Shown: positions 35,106-45,357, counted from the first letter of the stretch. The stretch: DNA of 64,000 nt from Rhodothalassiaceae bacterium (GCA_026004935.1 BPKC01000001.1:2641381-2705380); one strand, 5' to 3'. Numbers and translations are program-made. The notes: generated by a model from the sequence alone, not told the origin.

Positions 35106-36565
35106 TTCGCGTCTCCTTCCCCGGGCTGGCCGAGCTCGAAGTCGCTCACCGGCTGGAAGGCGGGATCCAGCAGATCCCACTGCTTGACTCCGTCGATGTA
35201 GACCTGGACGGCCTTCGTGTAGACGGAGAAGGGATCACCGTTCCACAGCACGAGATCAGCCGCCTTGCCGGGCTCCAGACTTCCCGTCACGTCGGCGATC
35301 CCCAGCGAGCGCGCCGGGTTGTAGCTGAGCCACACCCAGGCTTCCGCCTTCGGGATGTCCACGCCGGCACGGCGCCCGTCCGCCCAGGCCTTGGCCGCCT
35401 CCTGATTGAGGCGCTGGATGCCGACGGCCGAGTCGGAATGCACGATGGCGCAGCCGCCGGCCTTGTGCACGAAGGGGACGTTCTCGCGGATGCCGTCATA
35501 GGCCTCGAGCTTGAAGCCCCACCAGTCCGCCCACATGGCCGCGCAGACGCCGTTCTCGGCAAGCAGATCGGCGATCTTGTAGGCCTCGACCGCATGGTGG
35601 AAGGTGGAGACGCGGTAGCCGAACTCGCGCGCCATGTCGAGCACCTGCGCCATCTCGTCGGCCCGGTAGCAGTGCATGTGCACGAGGATCTCGCCGTCGA
35701 GGACGCCCGCCAGCGTCTCGAGCTCGAGATCGCGCTTCGGCGGCTTCGCCCGCTCGCCCTTCTCGCGCTTCTTCAGGTATTCCGCCCACTGCCGGCGGTA
35801 GTCCTGCGCGGCGATCCAGGCCGTACGATAGCCGGCGAAATTGCCCATGCGCGTCGACGGCTTGCGGCCCTTCGATCCGTACAGCCGCTTCGGGTTCTCG
35901 CCGCAGGCCATCTTGAGGCCGTAGGGCGCGCCCGGAAACTTCATCTCCTGCACGGTGCGCGCGCGCACGTTCTTCAGCACCACCGAGCGCCCGCCGAAGA
36001 GATTGGCCGAGCCCGGCAGGATCTGCAGCGTCGTCACCCCGCCGGCGAGCGCGCGGATGAAGCCGGGGTCCTGGGGCCAGACCGAATGTTCGGCCCAGAC
36101 CTCGGCGGTGTTGGGATCGGTGATCTCGTTGCCGTCCGAGGTCGCCTGGAGCGACGGCGAGGGATAGACGCCGAGATGGCTGTGCACGTCGATGATCCCC
36201 GGCGTGACATGGCCGCCCGCGCCGTCGATCACCTCGACGCCCTCGGGAATGGCGACCTCGCTTTCCGGACCGACGGCGACGATCCTGTGGTCGCGCACGA
36301 GGATCGCCCCATTCTTCCACTCATGCCCGCGCCCGTCCCAGATCGTGACGTTGCGGATCGCAAACGGCGCGTGCGCGGCGGGCCGGTAGCGGGAGGGGTA
36401 GGGATCCTTCGGCGGCAGCGCATCCTCCGCCGCAGCGCCCGCGTCCGCCAGCTTCGCGCCTGCGGCGACCGCGCCCCGCCCCGCCCCGCCATCGGCGGCA
36501 CAGGCGCCAAGCAGCAGAAGCGCGATCAGCGCCGGCAACCGGGACTTCAAGGACGTCATCGCCAT
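35102..36565 (-). CDS. Amidohydrolase family lipoprotein (imidazolonepropionase/prolidase-like)
   Basis: 487 residues. The lipobox LLLLGAC (C22) predicts a lipid-anchored periplasmic enzyme. The metal motif HSH is at 128-130 (TPGIIDVHSHLG). Further ligands are in VHMHCYRADEM, STFHHAVEAY and IVHSDSAVG. The C-terminal GSLEPGKAADLVLWNGDPFSV closes the composite beta domain. The family includes cyclic imidase, dipeptidase and imidazolonepropionase-like enzymes; with a POT transporter nearby, a peptide-like substrate is a reasonable inference. The start 36565 has GGAGGGAG upstream; ATG 36559 is possible. The open frame extending to 37588 is spurious. Confidence 0.88.
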   Translation of the reverse strand: MAMTSLKSRLPALIALLLLGACAADGGAGRGAVAAGAKLADAGAAAEDALPPKDPYPSRYRPAAHAPFAIRNVTIWDGRGHEWKNGAILVRDHRIVAVGPESEVAIPEGVEVIDGAGGHVTPGIIDVHSHLGVYPSPSLQATSDGNEITDPNTAEVWAEHSVWPQDPGFIRALAGGVTTLQILPGSANLFGGRSVVLKNVRARTVQEMKFPGAPYGLKMACGENPKRLYGSKGRKPSTRMGNFAGYRTAWIAAQDYRRQWAEYLKKREKGERAKPPKRDLELETLAGVLDGEILVHMHCYRADEMAQVLDMAREFGYRVSTFHHAVEAYKIADLLAENGVCAAMWADWWGFKLEAYDGIRENVPFVHKAGGCAIVHSDSAVGIQRLNQEAAKAWADGRRAGVDIPKAEAWVWLSYNPARSLGIADVTGSLEPGKAADLVLWNGDPFSVYTKAVQVYIDGVKQWDLLDPAFQPVSDFELGQPGEGDAK

Positions 36566-36741
36566 GGGCCGCGTGCTCCCTCCCTTCAACGCCGACGGAA
36601 TCCGGCGGACAGGAAAGCGCCTGCCACCCCGGCGCACAACTAAACCATCGCTGAAGGCCGCCGGCAAGCTGGGGCCGCGGATGGCAAGGGCGGGAGCACG
36701 CGCCCCCGCCCCCGCCCCGGTTCCGCGGCGCAGGCTCTGCG

Positions 36742-38481
36742 TCAGTTCACGCCATGCATCATCCGCCGGATGAAGGGGGAGATGAGGAACAGGAAGACGC
36801 CGATCACGACCGCGACCCAGCCGATCGTCCAGAAGACGTCGAGATAGGTTGCAAGCGCCTTGCCCGGATCCAGCACCTCGCCGCCCACCGTCTCGACGGA
36901 AGCCAGTCTGGCGATCAGCCCGCCGGCATACTGGGCGAGCGAGCTGGACAGGAACCACACGCCCATCATCAGCCCGACAAGCCGCGGCACCGACAGCTTC
37001 GTGATCATCGACAGCCCCACCGGCGACAGGCACAGCTCGCCGGTCGTGTGAAGCAGATAGGCGAGCGCAAGCCAGACGAGCGGCACCTTGAAGTCCGCGC
37101 CCACGGTCATCTGGCTGCCCCAGACGAGCACGAGGAAGCCGAGCCCCACCTGCATGAGGCCGAGCGAGAACTTGACCGGCGTCGAGGGCTCCCTGCCCTT
37201 CGCCGCAAGCCGCGTCCACATGACGCTGAACGGCACCGCCAGCAGCACGACGAAGAGCGGGTTGAAGACCTGCACCTGACCGGCCGGCATCTCGTAGGTC
37301 CAGCCGAGGATCTCGATCACGCGGTCGGTGTTGCGCTCGGCGAACAGCGTAAGGGACGAGCCCGCCTGCTCGAACAGCGCCCAGAACAGGATCGAAAACA
37401 TGGTGAGGATCACGGCGACCAGCATGCGGTCGCGCTCGACCCGCGTGCAGTAGATGAAGGAGTAGCCGACGACGCCGATGAAGGCCACGATGGTCGAGCC
37501 GATGAGGAAGGCGCCGGCCACCTTCTGGTACTGGATCAGCAGCCACACCAGCGCGACGGAGAGCACCGCCAGCACGTAGATCGTCCACTCGCGGCTGAGC
37601 CCGGCGAGCACGGGCTTCCTCAGCGCCTCGCGGTCGGGCGGGGCGCCGAGATCGCCGAGCTTTCTCGTCGAGATCTCGTTGATGATCCAGCTGAGCGCCA
37701 TGCCGAGCGCGGCCGACAGAAATCCGTAGGCGAAACCGAAATTGACGGCGATCAGCGGGCTGAGGATCGTGGAGAAGATCGAGCCCAGATTGATGCCCAT
37801 GTAGAAGATGGTGAACCCGCCGTCGCGCCGGCCGTCGCCCGCGGCATAAAGCGCGCCCACCATCGTGGAGATGTTCGGCTTGAAGAAGCCGTTGCCGATG
37901 ATGACGATGGCGAGCGCGAGAAACATCATGTCGACCCAGAAGGGATCGCGCTCGGCATCGAAGCGGTAGCTTCCCTTCTCGAGCTCCGCGGGCAGCACAC
38001 TGCCGTCAGAACCCTCCACGACGATCGCCCCGTCGGAGTTCGGCCGCAGCAGGTGCCGGCCATCCGCCAGCTCCACATAGCGCTGCGTGCGCCCCTCCTC
38101 CTCCACGATCGTCATGGGGAAGGTCTGGTCTCCGTAAACGAGAACCGGCTTCGGGGCCGGCCCGCCGTAGGAGAGCAGCAGATAGCCGATGGTCATCAGC
38201 ACGGCGCCGAAGCCGACGGCCTTGCGCGAGCCGAGATACTTGTCGGCGAGCAGCCCGCCGACGAGCGGCGTCAGATACACGAGCGAGGTGAAGGCGCCGT
38301 AAAGCCCGTAGGAGAAATCGTCGCTGAAGAGGAAGAACTTCGTCAGATACAGCACGAGCAGCGCCCGCATGCCGTAGTAGGCGAAGCGCTCCCACATCTC
38401 GATCGTGAAGAGCCACCACAGCCCTCTGGGATGGCCCAGGATGTCACCCTTGGTCGCGTCCGTCCCTGTCGCGGTCCCCAT
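36742..38481 (-). CDS. POT family proton-dependent oligopeptide transporter
   Basis: MFS-type di/tripeptide-proton symporter of 579 residues. The POT signature ExxERFxYYG is present as EMWERFAYYGMRALLVLYL near the N terminus, followed by GGLLADKYLGSRKAV and the PTR2 motif FFKPNIS. A ~90-residue segment between helices (about 105-190) includes a polar loop with many charged residues, longer than in compact POTs. About 12-14 helices are visible. The start at 38481 is chosen over the long upstream open frame because conserved sequence begins there. Two exported amidohydrolases lie directly downstream. Confidence 0.92.
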   Translation of the reverse strand: MGTATGTDATKGDILGHPRGLWWLFTIEMWERFAYYGMRALLVLYLTKFFLFSDDFSYGLYGAFTSLVYLTPLVGGLLADKYLGSRKAVGFGAVLMTIGYLLLSYGGPAPKPVLVYGDQTFPMTIVEEEGRTQRYVELADGRHLLRPNSDGAIVVEGSDGSVLPAELEKGSYRFDAERDPFWVDMMFLALAIVIIGNGFFKPNISTMVGALYAAGDGRRDGGFTIFYMGINLGSIFSTILSPLIAVNFGFAYGFLSAALGMALSWIINEISTRKLGDLGAPPDREALRKPVLAGLSREWTIYVLAVLSVALVWLLIQYQKVAGAFLIGSTIVAFIGVVGYSFIYCTRVERDRMLVAVILTMFSILFWALFEQAGSSLTLFAERNTDRVIEILGWTYEMPAGQVQVFNPLFVVLLAVPFSVMWTRLAAKGREPSTPVKFSLGLMQVGLGFLVLVWGSQMTVGADFKVPLVWLALAYLLHTTGELCLSPVGLSMITKLSVPRLVGLMMGVWFLSSSLAQYAGGLIARLASVETVGGEVLDPGKALATYLDVFWTIGWVAVVIGVFLFLISPFIRRMMHGVN

Positions 38482-38689
38482 GGTCCCGTTCTCTCCCCTG
38501 ACCGGTTTCCTCCGCCGCCACGGCCCGCGCACCACCACGTCGGGCCCCGTGCGGCCGACGAGGTAAAACACAAGAAGGCCGGCCTTGCCTAGAGACAATT
38601 GCCGCTCGCCCGGCGCCACCGCGACGCGGACCCCGCAATGGACATCGGCCCCCTCACGCGATTGTGAATGCCTGCGAGAGAGATGTGAT

Positions 38690-38718
38690 GCGACAGCGGC
38701 CCACAACTGCTCTATGAT
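38690..38718 (+). promoter_or_regulatory. Candidate promoter of the small RNA
   Basis: GCGACA and TATGAT are separated by exactly 17 bases. A transcript would start near 38725, just before a structured region ending in a terminator-like hairpin. Confidence 0.45.
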
Positions 38719-38724
38719 GATCGG

Positions 38725-38840
38725 TGAAGGATGCGGGTTTGGGCTGAAGGAACCACGACGTTCCCCCTGTTCCGACCCACTTGCCTTGGAGCCTTCAGCC
38801 TGGAGCCCCCGCGGACCGGCCGGTTCGCGGGGGTCTCTTT
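38725..38840 (+). ncRNA. Candidate small RNA with terminal hairpin
   Basis: A ~116-base intergenic transcript unit inferred from a promoter match, internal pairing and a terminator-like end. GGCTGAAGG (38742-38750) pairs perfectly with CCTTCAGCC (38792-38800). Inside is a GGAAC/GTTCC hairpin and a C-rich single-stranded stretch. A long GC hairpin follows (38803-38837: GAGCCCCCGCG with its complement across CCGG), then TCTCTTT. There is no open frame of note. It does not match 4.5S, 6S, RNase P or tmRNA landmarks that I know. The flanking genes point away or are on the other strand, so it would be independent. Confidence 0.5.
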
Positions 38841-38919
38841 GTGGACCCGGCATCCTGGGGCCTGCGCGCAACGGTGCCGGGCCTGGTTCGCCTCGAAGCC
38901 GGCAAGCGGGGCGTGCCGC

Positions 38920-38993
38920 TGGCTGGGGCGGCAGGATTCGAACCTGCGATCACGGGACCAAAACCCGTTGCCTTACCGCTTGGCTACGCCCCA
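38920..38993 (-). tRNA. tRNA-Gln (UUG)
   Basis: A 74-base cloverleaf on the minus strand. Acceptor TGGGGCG/CGCCCCA, discriminator G, CCA encoded. The anticodon loop gives TTG. The T-arm is GGTTCGAATCC. It lies downstream of the atpI/atpZ-like gene on the same strand. Confidence 0.97.
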
Positions 38994-39067
38994 AGACGAG
39001 GACGGGCGGGCGGGAACGACGCCCGGCCCGCGCCGCAGATAGCGGCTCGGCCGCCGGGCTGTAAAGA

Positions 39068-39427
39068 TCACGCGCGCGGGCCCGGCGTCTCCTCCTCCTC
39101 GCCGGCCGCCATCTCGGCCTCCAGCCGGCGCATGCTGCGGATCGCCTCGCGCACGCCGGTCGCACCCCCGAGGACCAGCATCAGGAAGAAGAAGAGCGGC
39201 AGCGTGCCCGCGAGGCGATCGATCAGCCAGCCGATCACGCCGCCGACCGCAAGCCCCGAGGCGATATCGGTCGCAAGCCGGAGCGCCATCTGCAGGGCCC
39301 GCGTGCGCCGCGCCGGCCCGCGCGCCCGCTCCCCGCCGGCCCGGCGGGCCTTGAGCGCGGCGATCCGCGCCCCCAGATCCCCGTCCGGCTGCGGCTCATG
39401 TCCGTGTCTGTGCGGTTCGTCCTGCAT
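39068..39427 (-). CDS. AtpZ/AtpI-like ATP synthase-associated membrane protein
   Basis: 119 residues: a hydrophilic Arg/Ala-rich N terminus ([12 protein letters not shown]), then two membrane helices ([20 protein letters not shown] and [20 protein letters not shown]) and a charged tail. This layout matches the small AtpZ/AtpI proteins usually encoded first in the F0 operon, thought to help c-ring assembly or carry Mg2+. Here atpB does not follow; tRNA-Gln does. The gene is thus detached from any F0 operon in this window. Divergent from queC. Confidence 0.75.
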   Translation of the reverse strand: MQDEPHRHGHEPQPDGDLGARIAALKARRAGGERARGPARRTRALQMALRLATDIASGLAVGGVIGWLIDRLAGTLPLFFFLMLVLGGATGVREAIRSMRRLEAEMAAGEEEETPGPRA

Positions 39428-39556
39428 GGACCCCGGCCCTGCCCGTCCGTCCCATCTAACTCCGAAGCCGCGGGCGTGGCCAGAGCCGGGCGGCTTGCCA
39501 GCGCCGGCGGGCGGGGGTTAGGGGGAGGCCGGATAAGAGATGCGGATGAACGGCGC

Positions 39557-40294
39557 ATGACGGCCACGGAGCACGAGCGCGAAGGACGGAGATCGGAGCC
39601 GGGCGGCCGCGCGGCGATCCTGCTGCTCTCCGGCGGCCTCGATTCGGCGACCTGCGGCGCGATGGCGCGGCGCGCGGGCTTCACGCTGCATGCCCTGAGC
39701 TTCCGCTACGGCCAGCGGCATGCGGCCGAGCTGGCGGCGGCGGCCCGGGTGGCGGAGCATCTCGGCGTCGCGGAGCATCTCGTGATCGACATCGATCTCG
39801 CCGCCTTCGGGGGCAGTGCGCTGACCGATCCCGCGATCGCCGTGCCGAAGGGCCGCCAGCCGGAGGAGATGGCGTCCGGCATCCCGATCACCTATGTGCC
39901 GGCCCGCAACACCGTCTTCCTGGCCTATGCGCTCGCGCTCGCGGAGGTGCGCGGGATCGGCGACATCTTCATCGGCGTCAACGCCGTGGATTTTTCGGGC
40001 TACCCGGACTGCCGGCCCGACTTCATCGGCGCCTTCGAGAAGACGGCCAACCTCGCCACCCGCATGGGCCGCGAGCAGCCCGGCAGCATCCGCATCCACA
40101 CGCCTCTCATCGCCATGACGAAGGCCGAGATCATCCGCACCGGCACCGAACTCGGCATCGACTACGGCATCACCATCTCCTGCTACGAAGCCGACGACGA
40201 GGGGCGCGCCTGCGGGGCGTGTGATGCCTGCATCCTGCGGCGCGAGGGCTTTGCGGCGGCGGGCCTGCCGGATCCCACCCGCTACCGCGCCTGA
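39557..40294 (+). CDS. queC: 7-cyano-7-deazaguanine synthase QueC
   Basis: ATP-dependent enzyme converting 7-carboxy-7-deazaguanine to preQ0 in queuosine synthesis. 245 residues. The PP-loop [10 protein letters not shown] is near residue 25. [25 protein letters not shown] and [15 protein letters not shown] are typical. The C-terminal zinc site is complete ([21 protein letters not shown] is split by one spacer as in the family). queE follows after 15 bases. I see no preQ1 riboswitch in the 130 bases upstream. Confidence 0.95.
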   Translation: MTATEHEREGRRSEPGGRAAILLLSGGLDSATCGAMARRAGFTLHALSFRYGQRHAAELAAAARVAEHLGVAEHLVIDIDLAAFGGSALTDPAIAVPKGRQPEEMASGIPITYVPARNTVFLAYALALAEVRGIGDIFIGVNAVDFSGYPDCRPDFIGAFEKTANLATRMGREQPGSIRIHTPLIAMTKAEIIRTGTELGIDYGITISCYEADDEGRACGACDACILRREGFAAAGLPDPTRYRA

Positions 40295-40309
40295 CCGGAG
40301 CGGATCGAG

Positions 40310-40963
40310 ATGGCCCGCACCTATGCGGTCAAGGAGATCTACAAGACGCTCCAGGGCGAGGGCGCGCAGAGCGGGCGTGTCGCCGTCTTCTGCCGCTTTG
40401 CCGGCTGCAACCTGTGGTCGGGCCGGGAGGCGGATCGCGCGTCCGCCGTCTGCCGCTTCTGCGACACGGATTTCGTCGGCACCGACGGACCCGGCGGCGG
40501 GCGCTTCGCCTCGCCGGAAGCGCTGGCCGAGGCCGTCGCCCGCTGCTGGGAAGAGGACTGCGCGGCGGAAGAGAAGGCGGAGCCGCTCGTCGTAATGACG
40601 GGGGGCGAGCCGCTGCTGCAACTCGACGAGCCGCTGATCGCCGCGCTGCACGCCCGCGGTTTTGCGATCGCGGTCGAGACCAACGGCACCATCGCAGCCC
40701 CCGCGGGCGTTGACTGGCTCACCGTCAGCCCCAAGACCGGCGCGCCCTTCGTCCAGCGTTCAGGTGACGAGCTGAAGCTGGTCTTCCCGCAGGAGGGGAT
40801 GGACCCGGCGGCCTTCCTGGATCTGCCCTTCCGCCACTTCTTCCTGCAGCCCATGGACGGGCCGCGGCGCGCCGAGAACGCCGCCGCCGCCATCGCCTAC
40901 TGCCGGGCGCATCCGCGCTGGCGGCTGTCGGTGCAGACCCACAAGCTCCTCGGCATTCCCTGA
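40310..40963 (+). CDS. queE: 7-carboxy-7-deazaguanine synthase QueE
   Basis: Radical SAM enzyme forming the deazapurine core from 6-carboxytetrahydropterin. 217 residues. The cluster motif is the QueE-type CX14CX2C, with C33, C48 and C51 (AGCNLWSG, VCRFCDTDF), rather than CX3CX2C. EIYKTLQGEGAQSGR opens the protein; VVMTGGEPLLQLD and the VETNGT motif follow. It makes the substrate of the adjacent QueC. queD and queF are not in the window. Confidence 0.94.
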   Translation: MARTYAVKEIYKTLQGEGAQSGRVAVFCRFAGCNLWSGREADRASAVCRFCDTDFVGTDGPGGGRFASPEALAEAVARCWEEDCAAEEKAEPLVVMTGGEPLLQLDEPLIAALHARGFAIAVETNGTIAAPAGVDWLTVSPKTGAPFVQRSGDELKLVFPQEGMDPAAFLDLPFRHFFLQPMDGPRRAENAAAAIAYCRAHPRWRLSVQTHKLLGIP

Positions 40964-41017
40964 CCGCACGCCGATTCCCTCTTGGCCGGTCCGCCGGCGG
41001 CCGCTATGGAGCGCGCC

Positions 41018-42820
41018 ATGACCGACAGGAGCCGCATCCGCAATTTCGCGATCATCGCGCACATCGACCACGGCAAGTCGACCCTTGCCGACCGGCTGAT
41101 CCAGCGCACCGGCGCGCTCTCCGACCGGGAGATGCGCGAGCAGGTGCTGGACTCCATGGACATCGAGCGCGAGCGCGGCATCACCATCAAGGCCCAGACC
41201 GTGCGTCTCGTCTACAGGGCCGCCGACGGCGCGGAATACGTCTTCAACATCATCGACACGCCGGGGCATGTGGACTTCAGCTACGAGGTCTCGCGGGCGC
41301 TGGCGGCGGTGGAAGGCTCGCTGCTCGTCGTCGACGCGACCCAGGGGGTGGAGGCCCAGACGCTCGCCAACGTCTACCAGGCCATCGAGCAGGACCACGA
41401 GATCCTGCCCGTGCTCAACAAGATCGACCTGCCGGCCGCCGAGCCCGAGCGCGTCAAGCGCCAGATCGAGGACGTGATCGGGCTGGATGCGAGCGAGGCG
41501 CTGCTCGTCTCCGCCAAGACCGGAGAGGGGATCGACGATCTGCTGGAAGCCATCGTCACCCGGCTTCCGCCTCCGAAAGGCGAGGAGGACGCACCGCTCA
41601 AGGCCCTGCTGGTGGACAGCTGGTATGACCCCTATCTCGGCGTCATCGTGCTCGTGCGCGTCTTCGACGGCGCGCTCAAGCCCGGCATGCGCATCAGGAT
41701 GATGGCAAGCGGCGCCGAATACACGGTCGACGAGGTGGGCATCTTCACGCCGAAGAAGACGAAGGTGGACCGGCTGGCCGCCGGCGAGATCGGCTACATC
41801 ATCGCCGGCATCAAGGAGGTGGCCGACACCCAGGTGGGCGACACCATCACCGACGCCCGCAACCCCGCGCCCCGGCCTCTGCCCGGCTTCCGGCCCACGC
41901 AGCCGGTGGTCTTCTGCGGCCTGTTTCCCGCGGATTCGGCGGACTTCGAGCGGCTGCGCGAGGCGCTGGCCAAGCTGCGGCTCAATGACGCGGCCTTCAC
42001 CTACGAGCCGGAGACCTCGGCGGCGCTCGGCTTCGGCTTCCGCTGCGGCTTCCTCGGCATGCTGCATCTCGAGATCGTCCAGGAGCGGCTGCGGCGCGAA
42101 TTCGATCTCGATCTCGTGACCACCAGCCCCTCGGTCGTCTACCGCGTGCACATGACCGACGGGACGGTCCGGGAACTCCACAATCCGGCCGACATGCCCG
42201 ATCCCGTCAAGATCGCGAAGATCGAGGAACCCTGGATCGAGGCCACCATCCTGGTGCCGGACGAGTATCTCGGCGCGGTGCTGAAGCTGTGCGAGGACCG
42301 GCGCGGCGTGCAGAAGAACCTCACCTATGCCGGCACGCGCGCGATGGTGGTCTACGAGCTTCCCCTGAACGAGGTCGTCTACGACTTCTACGACCGGCTG
42401 AAATCGGTCTCGCGCGGCTATGCGAGCTTCGACTACCAGATGGCCGGCTATCGCGAGAGCGATCTCGTCAAGCTGACCGTGCTGGTCAACGGCGAGCCGG
42501 TGGACGCCCTCGCCCTGCTCGTGCACCGCTCCCAGGCGGAGCGCCGCGGGCGGGCGCTGGTCGAGCGGCTGAAGGAGCTCATCCCCCGCCATCTCTTCAA
42601 GATCCCGATCCAGGCGGCCATCGGCGGCAGGATCATCGCCCGCGAGACCATCCCGGCGCTCAGAAAGGACGTGACCGCCAAGTGCTACGGCGGCGACGTC
42701 ACCCGCAAGCGCAAGCTCCTGGAACGCCAGAAGGAGGGCAAGAAGCGCATGCGGGCCTTCGGCAAGGTCGACATCCCGCATGACGCCTTCATCGCCGCAT
42801 TGAAGACCGGCGACCAGTAA
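41018..42820 (+). CDS. lepA: Elongation factor 4 (LepA), translational GTPase
   Basis: Ribosome-associated GTPase that affects elongation or subunit biogenesis. 600 residues, the normal length, from ATG 41018; an ATG at 41006 is also in frame. G1 is [10 protein letters not shown]2/G3 are [10 protein letters not shown] and [12 protein letters not shown]4 is NKIDLP. The EF4-specific C-terminal domain is intact ([20 protein letters not shown]). A short GC hairpin (42828-42842) follows the stop. Confidence 0.96.
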   Translation: MTDRSRIRNFAIIAHIDHGKSTLADRLIQRTGALSDREMREQVLDSMDIERERGITIKAQTVRLVYRAADGAEYVFNIIDTPGHVDFSYEVSRALAAVEGSLLVVDATQGVEAQTLANVYQAIEQDHEILPVLNKIDLPAAEPERVKRQIEDVIGLDASEALLVSAKTGEGIDDLLEAIVTRLPPPKGEEDAPLKALLVDSWYDPYLGVIVLVRVFDGALKPGMRIRMMASGAEYTVDEVGIFTPKKTKVDRLAAGEIGYIIAGIKEVADTQVGDTITDARNPAPRPLPGFRPTQPVVFCGLFPADSADFERLREALAKLRLNDAAFTYEPETSAALGFGFRCGFLGMLHLEIVQERLRREFDLDLVTTSPSVVYRVHMTDGTVRELHNPADMPDPVKIAKIEEPWIEATILVPDEYLGAVLKLCEDRRGVQKNLTYAGTRAMVVYELPLNEVVYDFYDRLKSVSRGYASFDYQMAGYRESDLVKLTVLVNGEPVDALALLVHRSQAERRGRALVERLKELIPRHLFKIPIQAAIGGRIIARETIPALRKDVTAKCYGGDVTRKRKLLERQKEGKKRMRAFGKVDIPHDAFIAALKTGDQ

Positions 42821-42999
42821 GGATCGCGCGCCGTTTCGGCGCACCGGTTGTGCTCGCGCCGGGTCTCCCGCGCTTTAGCCCTTCCTTAACGCTTTCGCCC
42901 TACCGTCGCCGTTCACAGAACCGGAAAAGATCCACGCATCGCGTGGCCCGCCGGGCGCGTGCGGGCCGGCGAAGGGGCAGGCTTCAAGGAGCAGGAATC

Positions 43000-45228
43000 G
43001 TGGTGAGCGAAGGGAAGAGCTGGTCGGTGCTTCGCGAGCGGGTCCGGCGGGCGATCACGGTGCGCAATGCGCTGCTGGGGATCGTGGGTCTGCTGGTCGT
43101 GCTCGTGATCTTCTATGGCGCGGTGGCGGCCATCGACGCCCGGCGCGCGCAGAGCGAAGCCGAGCTGCAGGTGACCCTCGGCAAGATCTATGAGCACATC
43201 GGCAAGGCCGCGCGCGCGCTGGCCACGGAACGCGGCGTGGTCAATGTCGCGCTGGGTTTTGCCGGGCGGCCGGATTCGCGATTCGTGGCGATGGCGAAGA
43301 AGGCGCGGGACGAATTCGCTGCCGCACAGGGCGAGCAGACGAAGCTCCTGGCGGAGATACCGGCCTTCCCGGGGCGCGAGGAGATCGAGGCCGAGCTCAA
43401 GGAGCGCAGCGCGGCCGTGGATGCGCTGCGCCCGCAGATCGACGCGGCCATGGCGACCGATGCCGGCAACCGGGAGCGGCGCATCGACCGCAAATTCTTC
43501 TCGGCGACGACCGACACCATCGAGTCCCTCCTGCGCCTCTGGTCCGCACTGCGCAGCAACTTTCCGCCGGCAAACCCCGACGTCGCCGCGAACTTCCAGC
43601 TGGAGTTCCTGCTGGCGCGCATGGCCGAATACTCGGCCCGCGACTGGGCGACGGTGGGCAGCGTGATGGCTGCGGGCGAGCCGCTCAACAGCCTGCAGCT
43701 CCAGCTGCTCGCGACCTATGGCGGCCATGTGCAGTCCGCCTGGGCGGACGTGAAGGCGATCGCAAGCTCCGGCTCGGTGTCGGGCGACGTCGAGGCGCTG
43801 CTCGATGACGTCGAGAAGACCTATTTCGTGGACTTCGCGGATGTCCGCGACCAGGTCTATGCCGCGGCGGAGGTCCAGGAACCCTATCCCTTCTCGGCCA
43901 TGGAGTGGGTGGAAAAGGCGCAGGCCGCGCTTGAGCCGCTCACGGCGCTGGCCGCGAAGGCCGGCGAGAGCGCTACCGCTGTCGCCGAGGCCAATGTCGC
44001 AACCCAGGCCCGCTACTTCTGGCAGGACGTGATCATCCTGCTCGTCACCTTCGGGATCGGCGGCGTCGCGTTCTGGACGGTCACCTGGCAGGTCGTGCGC
44101 CCGATCAACCGGCTCACCGCCAACATGAAGGCGCTCGCTGCCGGAGATCTCGAGGTCGACGTCGTCGGTCTCGACCGCCACGACGAGATCGGCGAGATGG
44201 CGCGCTCGGTGCAGGTGTTCAAGGACAATGCCATCGAGAAGATCCGCCTCGAGGAGGAGCAGAAGCGCGCCGAAGAGGAGCGTCGCCGCGAGCGCGAGGA
44301 AGCCGAGCGCCGGCGCCGCGAGCTGGAGGAAGAGCAGCGCCGGCGCGAGGCCGAGCGCGAGGAGGCCGAACGCCGGCGGCGGCGCGAGGAGATGCTGCAG
44401 CTGGCCGCCCAGTTCGAAGAATCGGTCATGCATGTGGTCGAAAGCCTGTCATCGGCCTCGACCGACATGGAGCGCGCAGCCCGCGAGCTGACGGAGACGG
44501 CCGAGGACACGACCGCCAAGTCCTCGGTGGTGGCGACCACCGCGGAGCAGGCCACCAACGCGTTGCAGATGGTCGCAAGCGCGGCCGAAGAGCTGTCGGC
44601 CTCCGTGCGCGAGATCGCCCAGCAGACGACGCAGTCCAGCAAGGCGGCCAAGGATGCCGTGCAGCGCACCGAGGCGGCCGCCAAGGACGTGCGCGAGCTG
44701 GTCGAGGCCGCCCAGCGCATCGGCGAGGTGGTGAACCTCATCAACGACATCGCCGAGCAGACCAATCTGCTGGCGCTCAATGCGACCATCGAGGCCGCGC
44801 GCGCGGGCGAGGCGGGCAAGGGCTTCGCCGTGGTCGCGAGCGAGGTCAAGTCGCTCGCCAATCAGACGGCCAAGGCCACCAGCGACATCTCGGCCCAGAT
44901 CGCCGACATGCAGGCGGCCACCAACAAGGCGGTCCAGGCCATGGAGGCGATCCGCAAGATCATCGCCGAGATCGACGAAACCGCGGTCTCGATCGCCAGC
45001 GCCGTCGAGCAGCAGGACGCCTCCACCCAGGAGATCGCCCGCAATGTCGCCGAGGTCTCGGCCGGCGCCCAGGACATCGCCCGCGACATGCACACCCTCA
45101 ACGAGGGCGCGGCAACGACGGGCGCGGCGGCCAACCAGGTGCTCGGCTCCGCCCAGAAGCTGGCGCAGGAATCGCAGAACCTGCGCGAGCAGGTGGAGCA
45201 GTTCCTGGCCCGCATCCGCGCGGCCTAG
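43000..45228 (+). CDS. Methyl-accepting chemotaxis protein
   Basis: Transmembrane chemoreceptor of 742 residues. Layout: first helix about 22-44, a periplasmic helical sensor (with [18 protein letters not shown]), second helix near 340-362, HAMP, then an Arg/Glu-rich helix of about 50 residues, and the kinase-control domain with the conserved tip ([20 protein letters not shown]). It ends in ARIRAA, without a CheR-binding pentapeptide. GTG at 43000 has AAGGAG eight bases upstream; a second GTG follows at once. No che or flagellar genes lie nearby. The ligand is unknown. Confidence 0.92.
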   Translation: MVSEGKSWSVLRERVRRAITVRNALLGIVGLLVVLVIFYGAVAAIDARRAQSEAELQVTLGKIYEHIGKAARALATERGVVNVALGFAGRPDSRFVAMAKKARDEFAAAQGEQTKLLAEIPAFPGREEIEAELKERSAAVDALRPQIDAAMATDAGNRERRIDRKFFSATTDTIESLLRLWSALRSNFPPANPDVAANFQLEFLLARMAEYSARDWATVGSVMAAGEPLNSLQLQLLATYGGHVQSAWADVKAIASSGSVSGDVEALLDDVEKTYFVDFADVRDQVYAAAEVQEPYPFSAMEWVEKAQAALEPLTALAAKAGESATAVAEANVATQARYFWQDVIILLVTFGIGGVAFWTVTWQVVRPINRLTANMKALAAGDLEVDVVGLDRHDEIGEMARSVQVFKDNAIEKIRLEEEQKRAEEERRREREEAERRRRELEEEQRRREAEREEAERRRRREEMLQLAAQFEESVMHVVESLSSASTDMERAARELTETAEDTTAKSSVVATTAEQATNALQMVASAAEELSASVREIAQQTTQSSKAAKDAVQRTEAAAKDVRELVEAAQRIGEVVNLINDIAEQTNLLALNATIEAARAGEAGKGFAVVASEVKSLANQTAKATSDISAQIADMQAATNKAVQAMEAIRKIIAEIDETAVSIASAVEQQDASTQEIARNVAEVSAGAQDIARDMHTLNEGAATTGAAANQVLGSAQKLAQESQNLREQVEQFLARIRAA

Positions 45229-45357
45229 GAGCGGCGCGGCGACGGCGCCGCCTCATCGGCACGACGCATCGGGCGGGGCGCTCCGAGGGGGGCGCCCCGC
45301 TCCGTTGCGGATCGCCCGGCCCCGACTGTCGTCAGCGAGGCCGCAGCCGCAGGAAAG

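Noticed and set aside
35106-37588. N-terminal extension of the lipoprotein amidohydrolase to 828 residues
   Set aside because: The added part overlaps the POT transporter gene and has no family resemblance; a lipoprotein signal begins at 36565.
38725-38840. Identifying the small RNA as 4.5S/SRP or 6S RNA
   Set aside because: The GGAAGGAAGCA-type SRP apical motif is absent and the long open-bubble rod of 6S RNA cannot be drawn.
39428-39556. preQ1 riboswitch before queC
   Set aside because: The short C-rich/A-rich pseudoknot elements expected of preQ1 aptamers are not present; the region is GC-rich with no supporting fold.
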